A DNA stretch of 64,000 nucleotides from assembly GCF_001907975.1 (NCBI RefSeq), contig NZ_CP017834.1, positions 3,278,383-3,342,382 of the forward strand, in the 5' to 3' direction. The notes under the pieces were generated by a model that did not search any database, was not told the origin of the DNA, and saw nothing but the letters and a program-made list of their open reading frames with translations. Shown one piece after another: positions 8,028 to 16,663 of this stretch. Source of the DNA: Silvanigrella aquatica. GTDB taxonomy: Bacteria > Bdellovibrionota_B > Oligoflexia > Silvanigrellales > Silvanigrellaceae. The position numbers and the translations under genes were made by a program. Each line of letters starts with the position of its first letter. The stretch's first letter is position 1.

Positions 8028-9572
8028 TTACTTGCCCGAGGACGATTCTTTCATAATGAAGTCTTGCAAAATATGGAACCAAATACGCGGTCTTGGGTTA
8101 CCCTCATTGGAATCCCTAATAATTTCCTTCAAAATTCTCAGCAAAAAACAAAAATTAAATAAGCATTGAACCATCTCTATATTTTTGGGACGCAACTGAG
8201 AAGAGCCTATATTTTCCTCTAAACTATGATTGTAAAATTTGAAAAATAGATTTTCAATTTCTTGAATATGTGGCTTATATTTCTCAGGAGTGATTGTCTC
8301 AGGCATTTTTTTCGTATTCAAATTTCCCATTTTAATATCACTATTTTCCGAACCTTCCGTTAAAGAAGCATAGTACTTTCTTTCCGTAAAGTACCAAGAA
8401 AATCGCAAACTCACCAATAAAGAGGCCACATCCTTTAAACAAGGCTGTTTAAAACGTCTATAACTGGGATCATCAAAATTATCAGACTCATAGTCTAGTA
8501 AAAAAAGGCCATCTTTGCCAATTAAAAATTGTCCTAAATGAATATTACCGTGATTGCGTACGCGCAATCCTAAGTCATCAGCTGATTTTATTTTATCGAT
8601 TATTTTATTAATAAAGTCAGGAAGTAAATAAAAAACTCCAGAATAAATAGGATATTGATTTTGCATTTGCAAAACTTTTTCTAATCGTTCGTGAAGTTTA
8701 GCTGAAGTGACTTCAAGCCATTTATTTTTTGAATCTGAAGTTGTTTGATCGGGGGTAAGATCAGTTCCTCGAGGAGCAAGAATCATTGCCTTATGAAAAT
8801 CACCCATAATTCTTCCCAGAGATTCGACGATTTCAAGCACCTGATTCCAGGCATCTTCTGATAAACTTTCTTTTGATTTTTGAGGGAATCTAGCTTTATG
8901 TAATAAAGAAACAAAATGAGGGAATAAAGTACCATTATTTTGAATATATTTTATTCCTATTGCCGTATGAGACTTCTTTATATTTCTTGAAGAAAATTCA
9001 AACACACTTATCAACTTAGCAAAATTCGTAAATATATTTTGGCTGCCCAAATAAGTTAACAATTCAACTTCAATGGATTGGGGATGCTCTCTTTCAATGG
9101 TTCTAAATATTTTATAGGCAATTTGAAAATCAATCCGAACACAGGTGTTTTTGGTATCACTCCAAATCCCAATCGCATTCAGACTAGGCTCACCACCAAA
9201 TTTCTTATGGAAAAATGTCCCTTTTTTAGCCGTAGGAAGTGGATTGCGAAGCTTTTGCGCTTGGCGCCAACTTTCATAAAATTTTCCGTCCGAGGAGGCC
9301 TCTCTTAAACTCCAAGGAGAAATTGTGATTAAATCTCCATCTTCACTATAGCGTGCCAAGCGAAAAGGAAAGACATAAATGTCTGAAATTCCTTTAAATT
9401 CAACCCATAAAAACCCCGAAGCCCCTTGCGCACTGGTCTCAAATAAGCAGGTATCAAATACATTTCCCGCGGGATTTTCTAAAAATTTAAAGGGGAAATT
9501 GCTTTGCTCAAGCCAAGTTTGTCCTGAAACTGCCTCTACGAGTTGCTCAATAATTTGTATAAAGGCGTTCAT
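8028..9572 (-). CDS. Maltokinase-like (APH-fold) protein with Asn in place of the catalytic Asp
   Basis: 514 residues. The C-terminal half carries the aminoglycoside-phosphotransferase-fold signature of maltokinases: RNHGNIHLGQ, then FLLDYESDNF about 15 residues later, then RRFKQPCLKDVASLL. In active family members the first motif reads HGD, and that Asp is the catalytic base; here the codon is AAT (Asn). The metal-binding Asp of LDYE is kept. No TreS, GlgE or other trehalose/maltose gene is nearby. It starts 13 bases after the nfu-like gene. It may be an inactive homologue or a divergent kinase. Confidence 0.7.
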   Translation of the reverse strand: MNAFIQIIEQLVEAVSGQTWLEQSNFPFKFLENPAGNVFDTCLFETSAQGASGFLWVEFKGISDIYVFPFRLARYSEDGDLITISPWSLREASSDGKFYESWRQAQKLRNPLPTAKKGTFFHKKFGGEPSLNAIGIWSDTKNTCVRIDFQIAYKIFRTIEREHPQSIEVELLTYLGSQNIFTNFAKLISVFEFSSRNIKKSHTAIGIKYIQNNGTLFPHFVSLLHKARFPQKSKESLSEDAWNQVLEIVESLGRIMGDFHKAMILAPRGTDLTPDQTTSDSKNKWLEVTSAKLHERLEKVLQMQNQYPIYSGVFYLLPDFINKIIDKIKSADDLGLRVRNHGNIHLGQFLIGKDGLFLLDYESDNFDDPSYRRFKQPCLKDVASLLVSLRFSWYFTERKYYASLTEGSENSDIKMGNLNTKKMPETITPEKYKPHIQEIENLFFKFYNHSLEENIGSSQLRPKNIEMVQCLFNFCFLLRILKEIIRDSNEGNPRPRIWFHILQDFIMKESSSGK

Positions 9573-9585
9573 GAATTTTTTTTCT

Positions 9586-9825
9586 TTATTGATCAGTTAC
9601 AATGACGTCATCAAGTTCAGGAAATTCTTCTAAAATATAATTGGAAATAGATTCTGAAGTATAAGCCTGTATTGAACAACTTCCGCAAGAACCCGACAGC
9701 TCTAATGTAAGTATATTATTTTCAAGGCTAATCACGTTCACTTCACCACCATGAGCCATAACCCCGGGAGAAATTTTTTCGTCGATAAAGCCCTTTATCG
9801 CATTGTACTGCTCTAAGTTCTGCAT
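9586..9825 (-). CDS. NifU C-terminal (Nfu) domain Fe-S carrier protein
   Basis: 79 residues comprising only the Nfu domain: HGGEVNVISLENN, then LELSGSCGSCSIQAYT with the CxxC that binds a [4Fe-4S] cluster between two monomers. It delivers clusters to apo-proteins in the cytoplasm. AAGGAT lies before ATG 9825. It is first in a pair with the maltokinase-like gene, whose link to Fe-S supply is unclear. Confidence 0.9.
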   Translation of the reverse strand: MQNLEQYNAIKGFIDEKISPGVMAHGGEVNVISLENNILTLELSGSCGSCSIQAYTSESISNYILEEFPELDDVIVTDQ

Positions 9826-10037
9826 AAAACCAAATATCCTTAATAAATAAAACCAGTTAGCTATGTTTTTAAGTTTGCAAAATCAACTTCGCTGGGAAAC
9901 AAATACCACTGATAATACTAGCATAGTTTAGTTCATGACGGAAGCCTTGCATTCAAACCCTTTACATGCTGCAATGAAAATAGCGAATATTTTAAATAAC
10001 TTTTGCCTTAAACCGAACTGAATTAAAAGGAATCCTC

Positions 10038-11150
10038 ATGGTTATTGCTCAGAATAAGGGCAAAATCAAATTTAAGATATTAATATCATTAATTTTATTT
10101 AGCATAAACCCCTTTGCTTGTGGCATAAATTTAGGTTTTGATGATGAGGACATTATTCCCTCACTATTCGAAAACAATAATACACCGCTATCATTAAATA
10201 ATATTAATGGAATTCCTTTAACGGCTTTCCATATTTTGAATGATATCCAGCGAACCCGACTTCAAAAACAGATTTCTGATTTATGCCAGAGAGTGGACTA
10301 CACCTACAGTAAACTGAGCTGGGGAAAAAGTCCTTGTTTTTCAGTTCCTTGGAAGTTTGATTTCGTCAGTGAATTAGGAAGACCTCTAATATACTGGGAA
10401 TTTAAAGGTCAGTACCTTGATGAAGAACAAAAGAAAAATGTGACTATAGTCCTAGGGGGCGTGCATCCCGATGAGCTCACACCTATTCATTTAGCATTTA
10501 AATTTGCAGAAACTCTGCAAAACAATCCCGAGCTTTATAACAATGCCCACGTTATTGTAGCACCCCTCGTCAATCCTGATGGTTTTTTTTCAAATCCACC
10601 TAAAAGGACAAACGCAAACGGTGTCGACTTAAATCGAAACTTTCCCACGGCAACCTGGAATAAGTACGCCTACCAGGTTTGGGTGCGCTCAAAAGTCAAG
10701 GACAAACGTAAATTTCCAGGAAATTTTGCAAATTCAGAACAAGGCACTCGTTTTCAAGGGGATTTGATAGCTAAATATCATCCTGACAAAGTTATTTCTA
10801 TTCATGCACCTCTTGCTTTTTTAGATTTAGATTACGAAATACCCAAACTTCTTACTTTAGGAAAATTAACGGAACAGCAAAAAAAAGCCCGTAGTCTTGC
10901 TGAACTTCTCTCTCGGAGTGCGGGGAATTATAGAATAAAAGATATTGGAATTTATCCAGGTAGTCTTGGAAACTATGCAGGAAATGAAAGAATAATCCCT
11001 ACAATCACATTAGAAATGAACAGTAGCAATCCCAGATTTGTTAGAAAATTTTGGAATGAATTTTCTCCTGGATTATTTAAAGCAATAAAGTATGAAGTTA
11101 AAAAACATCAATTTGCCGATTTAGGGAGCTCAAATTTTGGGAACCAATAA
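10038..11150 (+). CDS. Secreted M14-family zinc carboxypeptidase (MpaA-like)
   Basis: 370 residues with an N-terminal signal sequence (charged start, then ILISLILFSINPFACG). The M14 motifs are present: GGVHPDELTP (HxxE zinc ligands), NANGVDLNRNFP, SIHAP (third zinc ligand) and TITLEM (catalytic Glu). Close families cleave peptidoglycan peptides or act as carboxypeptidases. Export implies a periplasmic or external role, possibly in cell-wall turnover or digestion. SD AAAAGGAA precedes ATG 10038. It is divergent from the nfu-like gene. Confidence 0.88.
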   Translation: MVIAQNKGKIKFKILISLILFSINPFACGINLGFDDEDIIPSLFENNNTPLSLNNINGIPLTAFHILNDIQRTRLQKQISDLCQRVDYTYSKLSWGKSPCFSVPWKFDFVSELGRPLIYWEFKGQYLDEEQKKNVTIVLGGVHPDELTPIHLAFKFAETLQNNPELYNNAHVIVAPLVNPDGFFSNPPKRTNANGVDLNRNFPTATWNKYAYQVWVRSKVKDKRKFPGNFANSEQGTRFQGDLIAKYHPDKVISIHAPLAFLDLDYEIPKLLTLGKLTEQQKKARSLAELLSRSAGNYRIKDIGIYPGSLGNYAGNERIIPTITLEMNSSNPRFVRKFWNEFSPGLFKAIKYEVKKHQFADLGSSNFGNQ

Positions 11151-11210
11151 TTAATTATTAACTCACCTATTAAAAATAACAATATTTTAAATTATAATTT
11201 AATTTTTCAA

Positions 11211-11239
11211 TTGACAATTTAATTCTTTTTTGATAGAAA
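11211..11239 (+). promoter_or_regulatory. Predicted sigma-70 promoter for the small secreted peptide
   Basis: TTGACA (11211-11216), a 17-base spacer, then TAGAAA (11234-11239). It stands about 47 bases before the ATG of the 43-residue peptide, with no other gene it could serve. Confidence 0.6.
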
Positions 11240-11285
11240 ATTACACTGTAATCAGTTTAATAAAAATAAATTAATAGGAGAAATT

Positions 11286-11417
11286 ATGATTAAGTCATTT
11301 ATAACTTGCTCTATGTTATTATCATTGCCCGTTTTTGCATTTATGTATTCTGAAAACGATAAAGGATATCATATTTTTAAAATATATTCTGCAAATGAAG
11401 ATAAGGGTTATCATTAA
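11286..11417 (+). CDS. Small secreted peptide with duplicated DKGYH motif
   Basis: A 43-residue open frame with SD TAGGAG 7 bases before ATG and a good promoter upstream. Residues 1-18 form a signal peptide (MIKS start, hydrophobic core, cleavage after VFA). The predicted mature 25-mer carries two near copies of one unit: YSENDKGYH (21-29) and YSANEDKGYH (34-43), the second at the very C-terminus. I do not recognise the family. The repeat, signal peptide, SD and promoter together make a real gene likely despite its size. Confidence 0.65.
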   Translation: MIKSFITCSMLLSLPVFAFMYSENDKGYHIFKIYSANEDKGYH

Positions 11418-11475
11418 TCGCAATAAAAATTTGAAATGAATAAAATTGAATTTTGGGAAATAGAAATAATTTAAT

Positions 11476-12408
11476 TTATTTTCTCGAATTCTTTTTTACT
11501 TTTTCTTTTTGACTCATCTTTGACATAAAATTAAAGTAGTCTGAAGAGATTAAAACCCCTAAAATAACTACTACCCCCCCTAAAATAGCTGAAATTGCCA
11601 AAGGATGGCCCATCACCAGTGATGTCAAAACGGTAAATACAGGTACGAGATTAAAAAATACCACCGTTTTAGGGACGCCTAATTTTTCGATCCCAAAATT
11701 CCAAAACAAATATGCTAATGCGGAGCCAAAAATAGCCATAAATATCAGTGCGCCATAAACATTTAGTGGAAGAGTTGAAATTTCAATCCATGAAAAATTT
11801 GGAATTGCTAATATAAATAAAAAAATAGTTCCCACAAGCATAGTCATTACTGTTGTCACTAATGGTTCTGAGTTTTTAAGATATTTTCTCCCAAGTACTC
11901 CATATAAAGCCCAGCAAAAATTTCCTAAAATAATAATCCAATCACCTATAGCAACTTCTAAATTTTTTAATGTTAACAAGGAACCATTTGTAACAACAAT
12001 AACAACACCAAATAAGCTTAATATCATCCCTATTTTTTGACTTATTTTAATTGGATCTTTTAATATAATATAAGAAAAAAATGAACTTAAAATTGGATTT
12101 GTTGCCATTATGAGAGCTCCATTTAAAGGAGTTGTGTATTTCATTCCCCAAAAAAATAGCTCGTTAAATCCTGCAATTCCAATAATTCCAAGCACAATAT
12201 ATATTTTATAGTTTGTTTTAATTGATTTTTTTAATTTCACTTTCTTGATAATGACAATAATTAATATGAGCAATGTGGCAATAGCAAAACGCCATGCTGC
12301 TGCTGCGGTAGGGTGCATATAATCTACAACAAATTTACCAATATTAAAATTTGTACCCCAAAAAAATGTTGTTAATACTAGTAAAATAATAGATAAATTT
12401 TTTGACAT
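11476..12408 (-). CDS. EamA/DMT-family transporter
   Basis: 310 residues with about ten hydrophobic helices in two repeats (FFWGTNFNIGKFVV in the first, GNFCWALYGVLGRKY in the second), the RhaT/EamA layout. Such proteins export or import amino acids, sugars or other metabolites across the inner membrane, and the substrate cannot be inferred. The C-terminal tail is Lys-rich, as expected under the positive-inside rule. AGGAAGGTT lies before ATG 12408. It is convergent with the small peptide gene and divergent from tgt. Confidence 0.88.
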   Translation of the reverse strand: MSKNLSIILLVLTTFFWGTNFNIGKFVVDYMHPTAAAAWRFAIATLLILIIVIIKKVKLKKSIKTNYKIYIVLGIIGIAGFNELFFWGMKYTTPLNGALIMATNPILSSFFSYIILKDPIKISQKIGMILSLFGVVIVVTNGSLLTLKNLEVAIGDWIIILGNFCWALYGVLGRKYLKNSEPLVTTVMTMLVGTIFLFILAIPNFSWIEISTLPLNVYGALIFMAIFGSALAYLFWNFGIEKLGVPKTVVFFNLVPVFTVLTSLVMGHPLAISAILGGVVVILGVLISSDYFNFMSKMSQKEKVKKNSRK

Positions 12409-12600
12409 TTTAACCTTCCTAAGAATTTAGGATTTCGGTGATAATATTTTTAAATTCTCATTTAAATCATTCTAATATAAAAAAATAGACAAATAAAATA
12501 GGCATTTATTTCTTGATATTTTTAAAAAAATTGTTAAAAAAGAAGACTTCGACCAATGTTTCATTGGTGTTTTTAATTCCTTAAAGATTAGGCTTGCATC

Positions 12601-13710
12601 ATGGCACTTAAATTTGATTATCTTGCAAAAGATCCCCATTCCGAAGCAAGAAGAGGACGCATTCATACCGCACATGGAATCATTGAAACACCGGTGTTTA
12701 TGCCTGTAGGAACATTTGGCTCTGTCCGCACCTTAGATCACACAGAACTCGAAGATATTGGTGTTCAAATCATTTTAGGCAATACATACCACCTCTATTT
12801 GCGACCCGGTCCCGAAATATTAAAAGATCTGGGTGGCTATCATAAGCTTATTTCATGGAATAAACCCATTTTAACGGACAGCGGTGGATTTCAAATTTTT
12901 TCTTTGCCACACCAACGGGTTATTAGTGAAAAAGGCGTTACTTTTAAAAGCTATATCGATCAAAGTTATAAGCGTCTGACACCAGAAAGTGACATTGCAT
13001 TTCAAGAAGTCATCGGATCCGATATTATGATGGTTCTCGATGTTTGCGTCCCTTCCACAAGCTCCTATGACGTCTGTGTCGAGGCCATGAACCGCACCCA
13101 CCGCTGGGCGAAAAGATGCAAGCAAGCCAAAACCAGAGAAGAAAATTCTTTATTTGGCATTGTTCAGGGCGCTATTTTTGAAAACTTACGCACAGAAAGT
13201 GCGGAAGCCCTCACAAGCCTCAATTTTGATGGCTACGCCATTGGAGGACTTGCCGTAGGGGAAAGCGATGAAGAGCGTGATCATTTCACAAGATTTTCCG
13301 CAAAATTACTCCCCGAAAACAAGCCGCGCTATTTAATGGGCGTCGGCACGCCACACGATTTAGTGAGAAGCGTGCTTGCAGGAGTAGATATGTTTGACTG
13401 CATCATCCCTACAAATCACGCACGCCAAGGTGTAGCCTATACTTTTGCAGGCAAGGTTAAATTGCGCCGTGTTTTTCATGCGAGAGAAGATAAACCCATA
13501 GATGAATCTTGTGCTTGTTACGTTTGCAAAAGATTTTCAAGAGCTTATTTGCATCAGCTTACAAAATGCGAAGAACCTACAGGATGGAAATTAATTTCTT
13601 ATCATAATACCTGGTTTTATGAACGCTTGATGGAAAAAGTAAGAGAAACTATTGTAGATGGAACCTTTTCTACTTTTGCTAAAAATTTCCTAGAAAATGC
13701 GGAAGAGTAA
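12601..13710 (+). CDS. tgt: tRNA-guanine transglycosylase (queuine/preQ1 insertion)
   Basis: 369 residues. It has the TIM-barrel motif LTDSGGFQIFSL, the AIGGLAVGE loop, the nucleophile region VDMFDCIIPT, and a zinc site CACYVCKRF followed by a distal His (SYHNTW). It swaps guanine 34 for preQ1 in GUN-anticodon tRNAs. The stretch after the nucleophile reads PTNHARQG rather than the common PTRNARNG, so this is a divergent bacterial Tgt. It is monocistronic: a hairpin and a terminator follow. A Q-decoded tRNA-His and gluQ are elsewhere in this window. Confidence 0.94.
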   Translation: MALKFDYLAKDPHSEARRGRIHTAHGIIETPVFMPVGTFGSVRTLDHTELEDIGVQIILGNTYHLYLRPGPEILKDLGGYHKLISWNKPILTDSGGFQIFSLPHQRVISEKGVTFKSYIDQSYKRLTPESDIAFQEVIGSDIMMVLDVCVPSTSSYDVCVEAMNRTHRWAKRCKQAKTREENSLFGIVQGAIFENLRTESAEALTSLNFDGYAIGGLAVGESDEERDHFTRFSAKLLPENKPRYLMGVGTPHDLVRSVLAGVDMFDCIIPTNHARQGVAYTFAGKVKLRRVFHAREDKPIDESCACYVCKRFSRAYLHQLTKCEEPTGWKLISYHNTWFYERLMEKVRETIVDGTFSTFAKNFLENAEE

Positions 13711-13742
13711 TCGCTATCTCTTTCTGCGAAAGAAGATAGCGA
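13711..13742 (+). repeat. Hairpin immediately after the tgt stop
   Basis: TCGCTATCT-CTTTC-TGC-GAAAG-A-AGATAGCGA pairs over about 14 positions with one bulge. No T run follows, so it is probably a 3'-end stabilising stem upstream of the true terminator at 13804. Confidence 0.6.
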
Positions 13743-13803
13743 AAATAATTCTTAAAAACTTGTATCTAACTCTTATTACACATTTTTTAGATATTTTGTA
13801 TAA

Positions 13804-13836
13804 AAAAAGCCCCCGATCTATCGGAGGCTTTTTTTT
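13804..13836. terminator. Bidirectional terminator between tgt and carD
   Basis: GCCCCCGA-TCTA-TCGGAGGC stem (one mismatch) flanked by A and T runs on both sides. It can end the converging tgt and carD transcripts. Confidence 0.85.
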
Positions 13837-13856
13837 AGAATCTTTTTACTTTAAAA

Positions 13857-14360
13857 TTATATAGCAAAAAGAATATGATTTAGTTCATGCTCAATAACGC
13901 TTTTTTCTTCTCCACGAGCAACAGAAATTTCTGAAACGAGCATATTACGCGCACGCTCAAGCATTTTCTTTTCACCAAAAGAAAGTTCTTTGTCGGAACT
14001 CAAAGAAGAAAGGTCTCTCAAAACTTCAGCAATTTCAACTAAATCACCTGTATTTAATTTATCATTTAGCGCTCTAAAACGACGATTCCAAGTGGCAGTA
14101 GATTTTTTGGAAGGAGATTGCAATATTTGAAATACTTTTTCAACATCAGGAAGCGAAATAACAGAACGTAACCCAACAGTTTTTGCAGCTCTTGTAGGAA
14201 CCATAACTTTAGCGCCAGTGGAATGAATTTTTAAAACATAAAAATCTTGTTGCGCACCGCCAATACTGCATTCTTCAATATTTTCTATAGTCCCGACACC
14301 GTGACAGGGATAAACAGCTTTTTGGCCGACGATAAAATCATAGAACTTTTCAGCACTCAT
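13857..14360 (-). CDS. CarD/CdnL-family RNA polymerase-binding regulator
   Basis: 167 residues from ATG 14360, which has a strong SD (GGAGGT, 8 bases away); the frame extends upstream but without a ribosome site. The N-terminal Tudor-like RNAP-interaction domain reads FIVGQKAVYPCHGVGTI and includes the typical KVMVP stretch. A helical C-terminal DNA-binding domain follows (SWNRRFR-type motif, here TWNRRFRAL). CarD proteins stabilise open promoter complexes. Downstream lies the bidirectional terminator, and 660 gene-free bases lie upstream. Confidence 0.93.
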   Translation of the reverse strand: MSAEKFYDFIVGQKAVYPCHGVGTIENIEECSIGGAQQDFYVLKIHSTGAKVMVPTRAAKTVGLRSVISLPDVEKVFQILQSPSKKSTATWNRRFRALNDKLNTGDLVEIAEVLRDLSSLSSDKELSFGEKKMLERARNMLVSEISVARGEEKSVIEHELNHILFAI

Positions 14361-15022
14361 GCTGCAAGACCTCCAGAAAAAAGAAAACCCGTTGTACCTT
14401 GTAGGAATATTCAAGCGAAACAACGAGAAATACTTAAGTTTTTAATGAAAAAATAATATGTTAGCAAAAATAAATGATCTGTTATTTAATTTAAGAGATA
14501 TTAAATTCGAATATAGCAAGAAGCCCCCACAAGCATTATGACAATGCTTTAATAGTTATTCTCAGATAACTCTCTCAAAAAAATTCTAAACTTAACAGTT
14601 GCGAAAAATATAGGAATTCTCTCCAAGAAAGAATCCCAATCTTTGTTCTTTCATTTAGATGATTCAAAAATGAAAGTTCCTTAGTTGATTCCAGTCTAAA
14701 ATCCTTAAAAAAACATAGCTCTAGGATTTGACATAACTAAAAAAAACTAATAATCACTCGCTTTAGAGAATATGTTTAAAATCCACTCTTATTGAAAATA
14801 GAGTATTAAACAACATTATTCCAGTTAAGAAAGACTTTCTTAAATAAGAAATACCTATATTTCATTGATTATAAACCCACTCTAACAAGACTGTTTTCGT
14901 AAGTCAAAGCATCTATTAATTTACCTAGACAAACCCATTTTGTCAATTTATTTTGCATAGTAATTGCGCACCTATTTAACATTAATGCCTTTTTTGTTAA
15001 ACAGCATTTTGAAGGAGATCGC
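14361..15022. other. 660-base gene-free region between carD and the HD gene
   Basis: No supported gene. Visible elements are a plus-strand promoter-like pair TTGACA (14728-14733) with 17 bases then TAATCA (14751-14756), a near-perfect dyad TTAAGAAAG-A-CTTTCTTAA (14825-14843), and a weak hairpin at 14784-14803. A repeat TTTAACA/TGTTAAA lies at about 14974-15001. They could form a long leader or a small RNA. Nothing else was recognised. Confidence 0.4.
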
Positions 15023-16651
15023 ATGGCAATGACCGCAGTTCAAAAAAGGTATTTCACAATTGACAAAAATACATCTAAGCTTGTTTTTACTGGAAAAATA
15101 CGTGATTCTTTACACGATACGGTACCTTTCACAGAAGCAGAAAAAACAATCATAAATACTAAAGAATTTCAAAGACTTAGAAGAATAACCCAGACTGCTT
15201 TTACTTATTACGCTTTTCCTGGTGCTACCCATACCCGTTTTGAACATTCCCTGGGGGTTATGCACGTTGCGACACTTATGCTTCATACCATTATGACAAA
15301 TCAGCGCAGGTTATTGGAATCTCTTGATTTTGCTAAAGAATCGACGCCAGATCACATTTTTCAAAACATGCTTGAAAACGAAAAAAGTTATGGTTCTTTA
15401 ACTTTAACAGAAAACGTTCTCCATTTTTTAGAAACAAGTCCTTATTTATTTCAATGCTTGCGATTCGCCGCTTTACTCCATGATGTTGGCCACGCACCCT
15501 TTAGTCATTCAGGCGAAAAATTCATGATTTCTTGGGAATCATTTTCTGAAAAAATAGATGAACTTGAATGCCCATTATGGTTAAAATTAGCATTTAAATT
15601 AAAAATTTCAAAACTAAAAGAAAATTTTCAAAACTTAACTGAAATAAAAATTCGTCATGAAGTGTACACACTTCTTATCGTTTCAAAAATATTTAAATAT
15701 GATGATGAGTATTTATCAGAAAAAATGGCTCAAGATATTTGTGCCATACTCGATCTTTCTGTTAAACCCTATTCTGGAAATGATTTAGAAAAAAGTGGTT
15801 TGCAAAATTTACTGCATGAAATTGTCAGCGGAGAAATTGATGCCGACAGAATGGATTATCTACTCAGAGATTCAAGAGAATGCGGTATTGTCTATGGTTA
15901 TTTCGATTTAGGACGCATTTTAGATTCCCTTGGATTTTATTACGATTATAAAAAAAATAAGTTTCATTTAGCCTTACGCCGCAGTGGATTATCTGCATTT
16001 GAAGATTTTCTCAGAGCGCGTTGGAGCATGTATCAGCAAGTCTATTTTCATAAAACTGTGACCGCATGCGAAGCCATGTTGCAAAACATAAATAAACAAC
16101 TACCTCATTTTAATTTACCTTTAGATTTAAATGAGTATTTATTATTAGATGACAATAGTTTTTATCGTTATATTGAAACAAAATATTTAAATGATTCAAA
16201 CTCTTATACAAAAGAATTATTAAATGATTTGATTTACAATAGAAAACTTTGGAAAAGAGTCTATGAAGAATGTATTCCTAAAAATGCAATTAGACTAATA
16301 CCTTCCTTATGTCCTGCAATATTAAATTTTGTTCAAAGTTCTGATTTTCCTTCAGAGCTCATTGAGAACAGCACAAACTTAACAAATTTCTCTCCCAAAG
16401 GAAAAGAAACTTCCTCAAAAAATAATTTAAAAATAATAATTAAGGACGTTCATTCTTTAAAATATTTAGAACCTGTAGAACAACACAGTTCTCTTATTAA
16501 CAAATCTGATGAAGAAATTATTATCCGTAGAATTTATGTTTCAAGATATAAATTAAATCATGAAGAAATTAATTCTAAAGAAATTCAAAAAAAGATATCT
16601 GAAAAAATAATTAATCCAGATCAATCTTTAAATCAATTTGATAATAATTAA
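15023..16651 (+). CDS. HD-domain phosphohydrolase (dNTPase/YwfO-like)
   Basis: 542 residues with GAAGGAG before ATG 15023. HD motifs: HTRFEHSLGV (first metal His), LLHDVGHAPFSHSGE (HD doublet plus His), and GEIDADRMDYLLRDS further on (Asp ligand). YGYFDLGRIL fits the dGTPase/SAMHD1-like subgroup. The last 120 or so residues are hydrophilic and look like a lineage-specific extension. Substrates are probably nucleotides, but the exact activity is not shown by sequence. It is first of a three-gene plus-strand run. Confidence 0.85.
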   Translation: MAMTAVQKRYFTIDKNTSKLVFTGKIRDSLHDTVPFTEAEKTIINTKEFQRLRRITQTAFTYYAFPGATHTRFEHSLGVMHVATLMLHTIMTNQRRLLESLDFAKESTPDHIFQNMLENEKSYGSLTLTENVLHFLETSPYLFQCLRFAALLHDVGHAPFSHSGEKFMISWESFSEKIDELECPLWLKLAFKLKISKLKENFQNLTEIKIRHEVYTLLIVSKIFKYDDEYLSEKMAQDICAILDLSVKPYSGNDLEKSGLQNLLHEIVSGEIDADRMDYLLRDSRECGIVYGYFDLGRILDSLGFYYDYKKNKFHLALRRSGLSAFEDFLRARWSMYQQVYFHKTVTACEAMLQNINKQLPHFNLPLDLNEYLLLDDNSFYRYIETKYLNDSNSYTKELLNDLIYNRKLWKRVYEECIPKNAIRLIPSLCPAILNFVQSSDFPSELIENSTNLTNFSPKGKETSSKNNLKIIIKDVHSLKYLEPVEQHSSLINKSDEEIIIRRIYVSRYKLNHEEINSKEIQKKISEKIINPDQSLNQFDNN

Positions 16652-16663
16652 TTAGGATATATT

